DNA from: JBFKAV01 sp041621405
Lineage (GTDB): Bacteria; Pseudomonadota; Alphaproteobacteria; Rhodobacterales; Rhodobacteraceae
NCBI GenBank assembly: GCA_041621405.1
Contig: JBFKAV010000181.1
Span: 1-6,332 of the forward strand
Direction: 5' to 3'
DNA length: 6,332 nucleotides
This document shows, one piece after another, positions 5,816 through 6,332 of the stretch (positions within the stretch are counted from its first letter, which is position 1; every line of letters starts with the position of its first letter). The position numbers and the translations under genes were made by a program. The notes below the pieces were generated by a model. That model saw nothing but the letters and a program-made list of their open reading frames with translations. It was not told where the DNA came from and made no database searches.

Positions 5816-6332
5816 GCGGCCGAGCGCACGGCGGAACTCCGACAGGCGGAACGCGCCGATCAGGTGGCCGATCCCGAAGTAGCTGACCACGCCCAGCGCG
5901 ACGAGGATCACCAGCGCCAGCGTGTCTGTCCCGTCGCGGACGAACAGCGGCGAGAGCGCGAGGTTCCCGACCCAGAGCACGCCGCCCATCATCGCCGAGG
6001 CCAGGATGATGCGCGGCACGCGGGCGCGCGCCCGGTCGTCGAGCCGCGCCGCGTCGCCCATCCGGCGCGAGCCGCGCCAGAGCTGCCAGACCATGCCCCA
6101 GCCCGCCAGCGTCGTGCCGAAGGCGGCGGCGATGAAGCCGATCGTGGGCGCCAGGCCGACCGCGACGACGGCGTTGATGACGAGTGCTACGAGCGCGTAG
6201 CGGAAGGGTGACCTCGTGTCCTCGCGCGCGAAGAACAGCGGCTGCAGCACTTTCTGGAGCACGAAGGCGGGCAGGCCGAGGCCATAGACGGCGAGCGCGA
6301 GCGCGGTCGCGGCGGTGTCGTCGGCGCCGAAG
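5804..6332 (-). CDS. murJ: Lipid II flippase MurJ (MviN family), C-terminal part
   Basis: The frame is open to the window edge, giving the last 175 residues of a protein usually about 500-530 long; the start lies beyond the window. MurJ moves the peptidoglycan precursor lipid II across the inner membrane and belongs to the MOP exporter superfamily. The fragment begins FGADDTAATALALAVYGLG and has the characteristic GLPAFVLQKVLQPLFFARED (19-38) followed by TRSPFRYA, a well-conserved MurJ cytoplasmic loop. Four or five hydrophobic segments follow (about 45-62, 63-84, 108-127, 134-157), and the protein ends in a short basic tail, RRALGRRQG. No break is visible. The internal GTG at 6262 is a valine codon within a conserved segment, not the start. 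It is convergent with the rhomboid-like gene. It lies upstream of trpS on the same strand, with that + strand gene between them. Confidence 0.95.
   Translation of the reverse strand, partial: FGADDTAATALALAVYGLGLPAFVLQKVLQPLFFAREDTRSPFRYALVALVINAVVAVGLAPTIGFIAAAFGTTLAGWGMVWQLWRGSRRMGDAARLDDRARARVPRIILASAMMGGVLWVGNLALSPLFVRDGTDTLALVILVALGVVSYFGIGHLIGAFRLSEFRRALGRRQG

Noticed and set aside
5300..6211. A 303-codon + strand frame over the rhomboid-like gene and murJ
   Set aside because: It is an Arg-rich out-of-frame shadow of the rhomboid-like gene and antisense to murJ.
5804..6262. A small separate membrane protein starting at GTG 6262
   Set aside because: The frame continues upstream to the window edge with conserved MurJ sequence, so this GTG is an internal valine codon.

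Overview
The window looks like a chromosomal housekeeping segment from a high-GC alphaproteobacterium, most likely of the Rhodobacterales. I infer this from the strongly G/C-biased third codon positions, the recognisable protein families, and the murJ / rhomboid-like / trpS neighbourhood. No mobile element, CRISPR array, rRNA or convincing tRNA is visible, and I see no new multi-gene system.

Left edge (1-717): the C-terminal part of a 2-keto-4-pentenoate hydratase family gene on the + strand, broken by an in-frame TAA at 142-144. After it comes an AT-rich convergent intergenic stretch (586-717) with several small inverted repeats, one of them followed by a T-run.

Centre (718-3677, minus strand): a probable four-gene transcription unit. 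In transcription order it holds a VOC/glyoxalase-fold protein, a class IV (branched-chain type) aminotransferase, an unrecognised membrane-anchored protein with four clustered cysteines, and a universal stress protein. The last three are separated by only 5 and 12 bases. The Shine-Dalgarno sequences of the second and third of these overlap the preceding stop codon, so coupled translation is likely. The aminotransferase points to branched-chain amino acid metabolism. The roles of the others within the unit are not evident.

A 339-base stretch without a convincing gene (3678-4016) separates this unit from trpS.

Right part (4017-6332): trpS (tryptophanyl-tRNA synthetase, minus strand) diverges across a 78-base spacer from a rhomboid-fold membrane protein on the + strand. 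This rhomboid lacks the catalytic Ser, the catalytic His and the oxyanion Asn, so it is probably a pseudoprotease. Its 3' end overlaps by 10 bases the 3' end of murJ (lipid II flippase, minus strand), whose start lies beyond the window. A short perfect inverted repeat covers both stop codons. The points most worth a second look are the catalytically dead rhomboid, the hydratase nonsense codon, the cysteine-bearing unknown protein and the unexplained 339-base gap.
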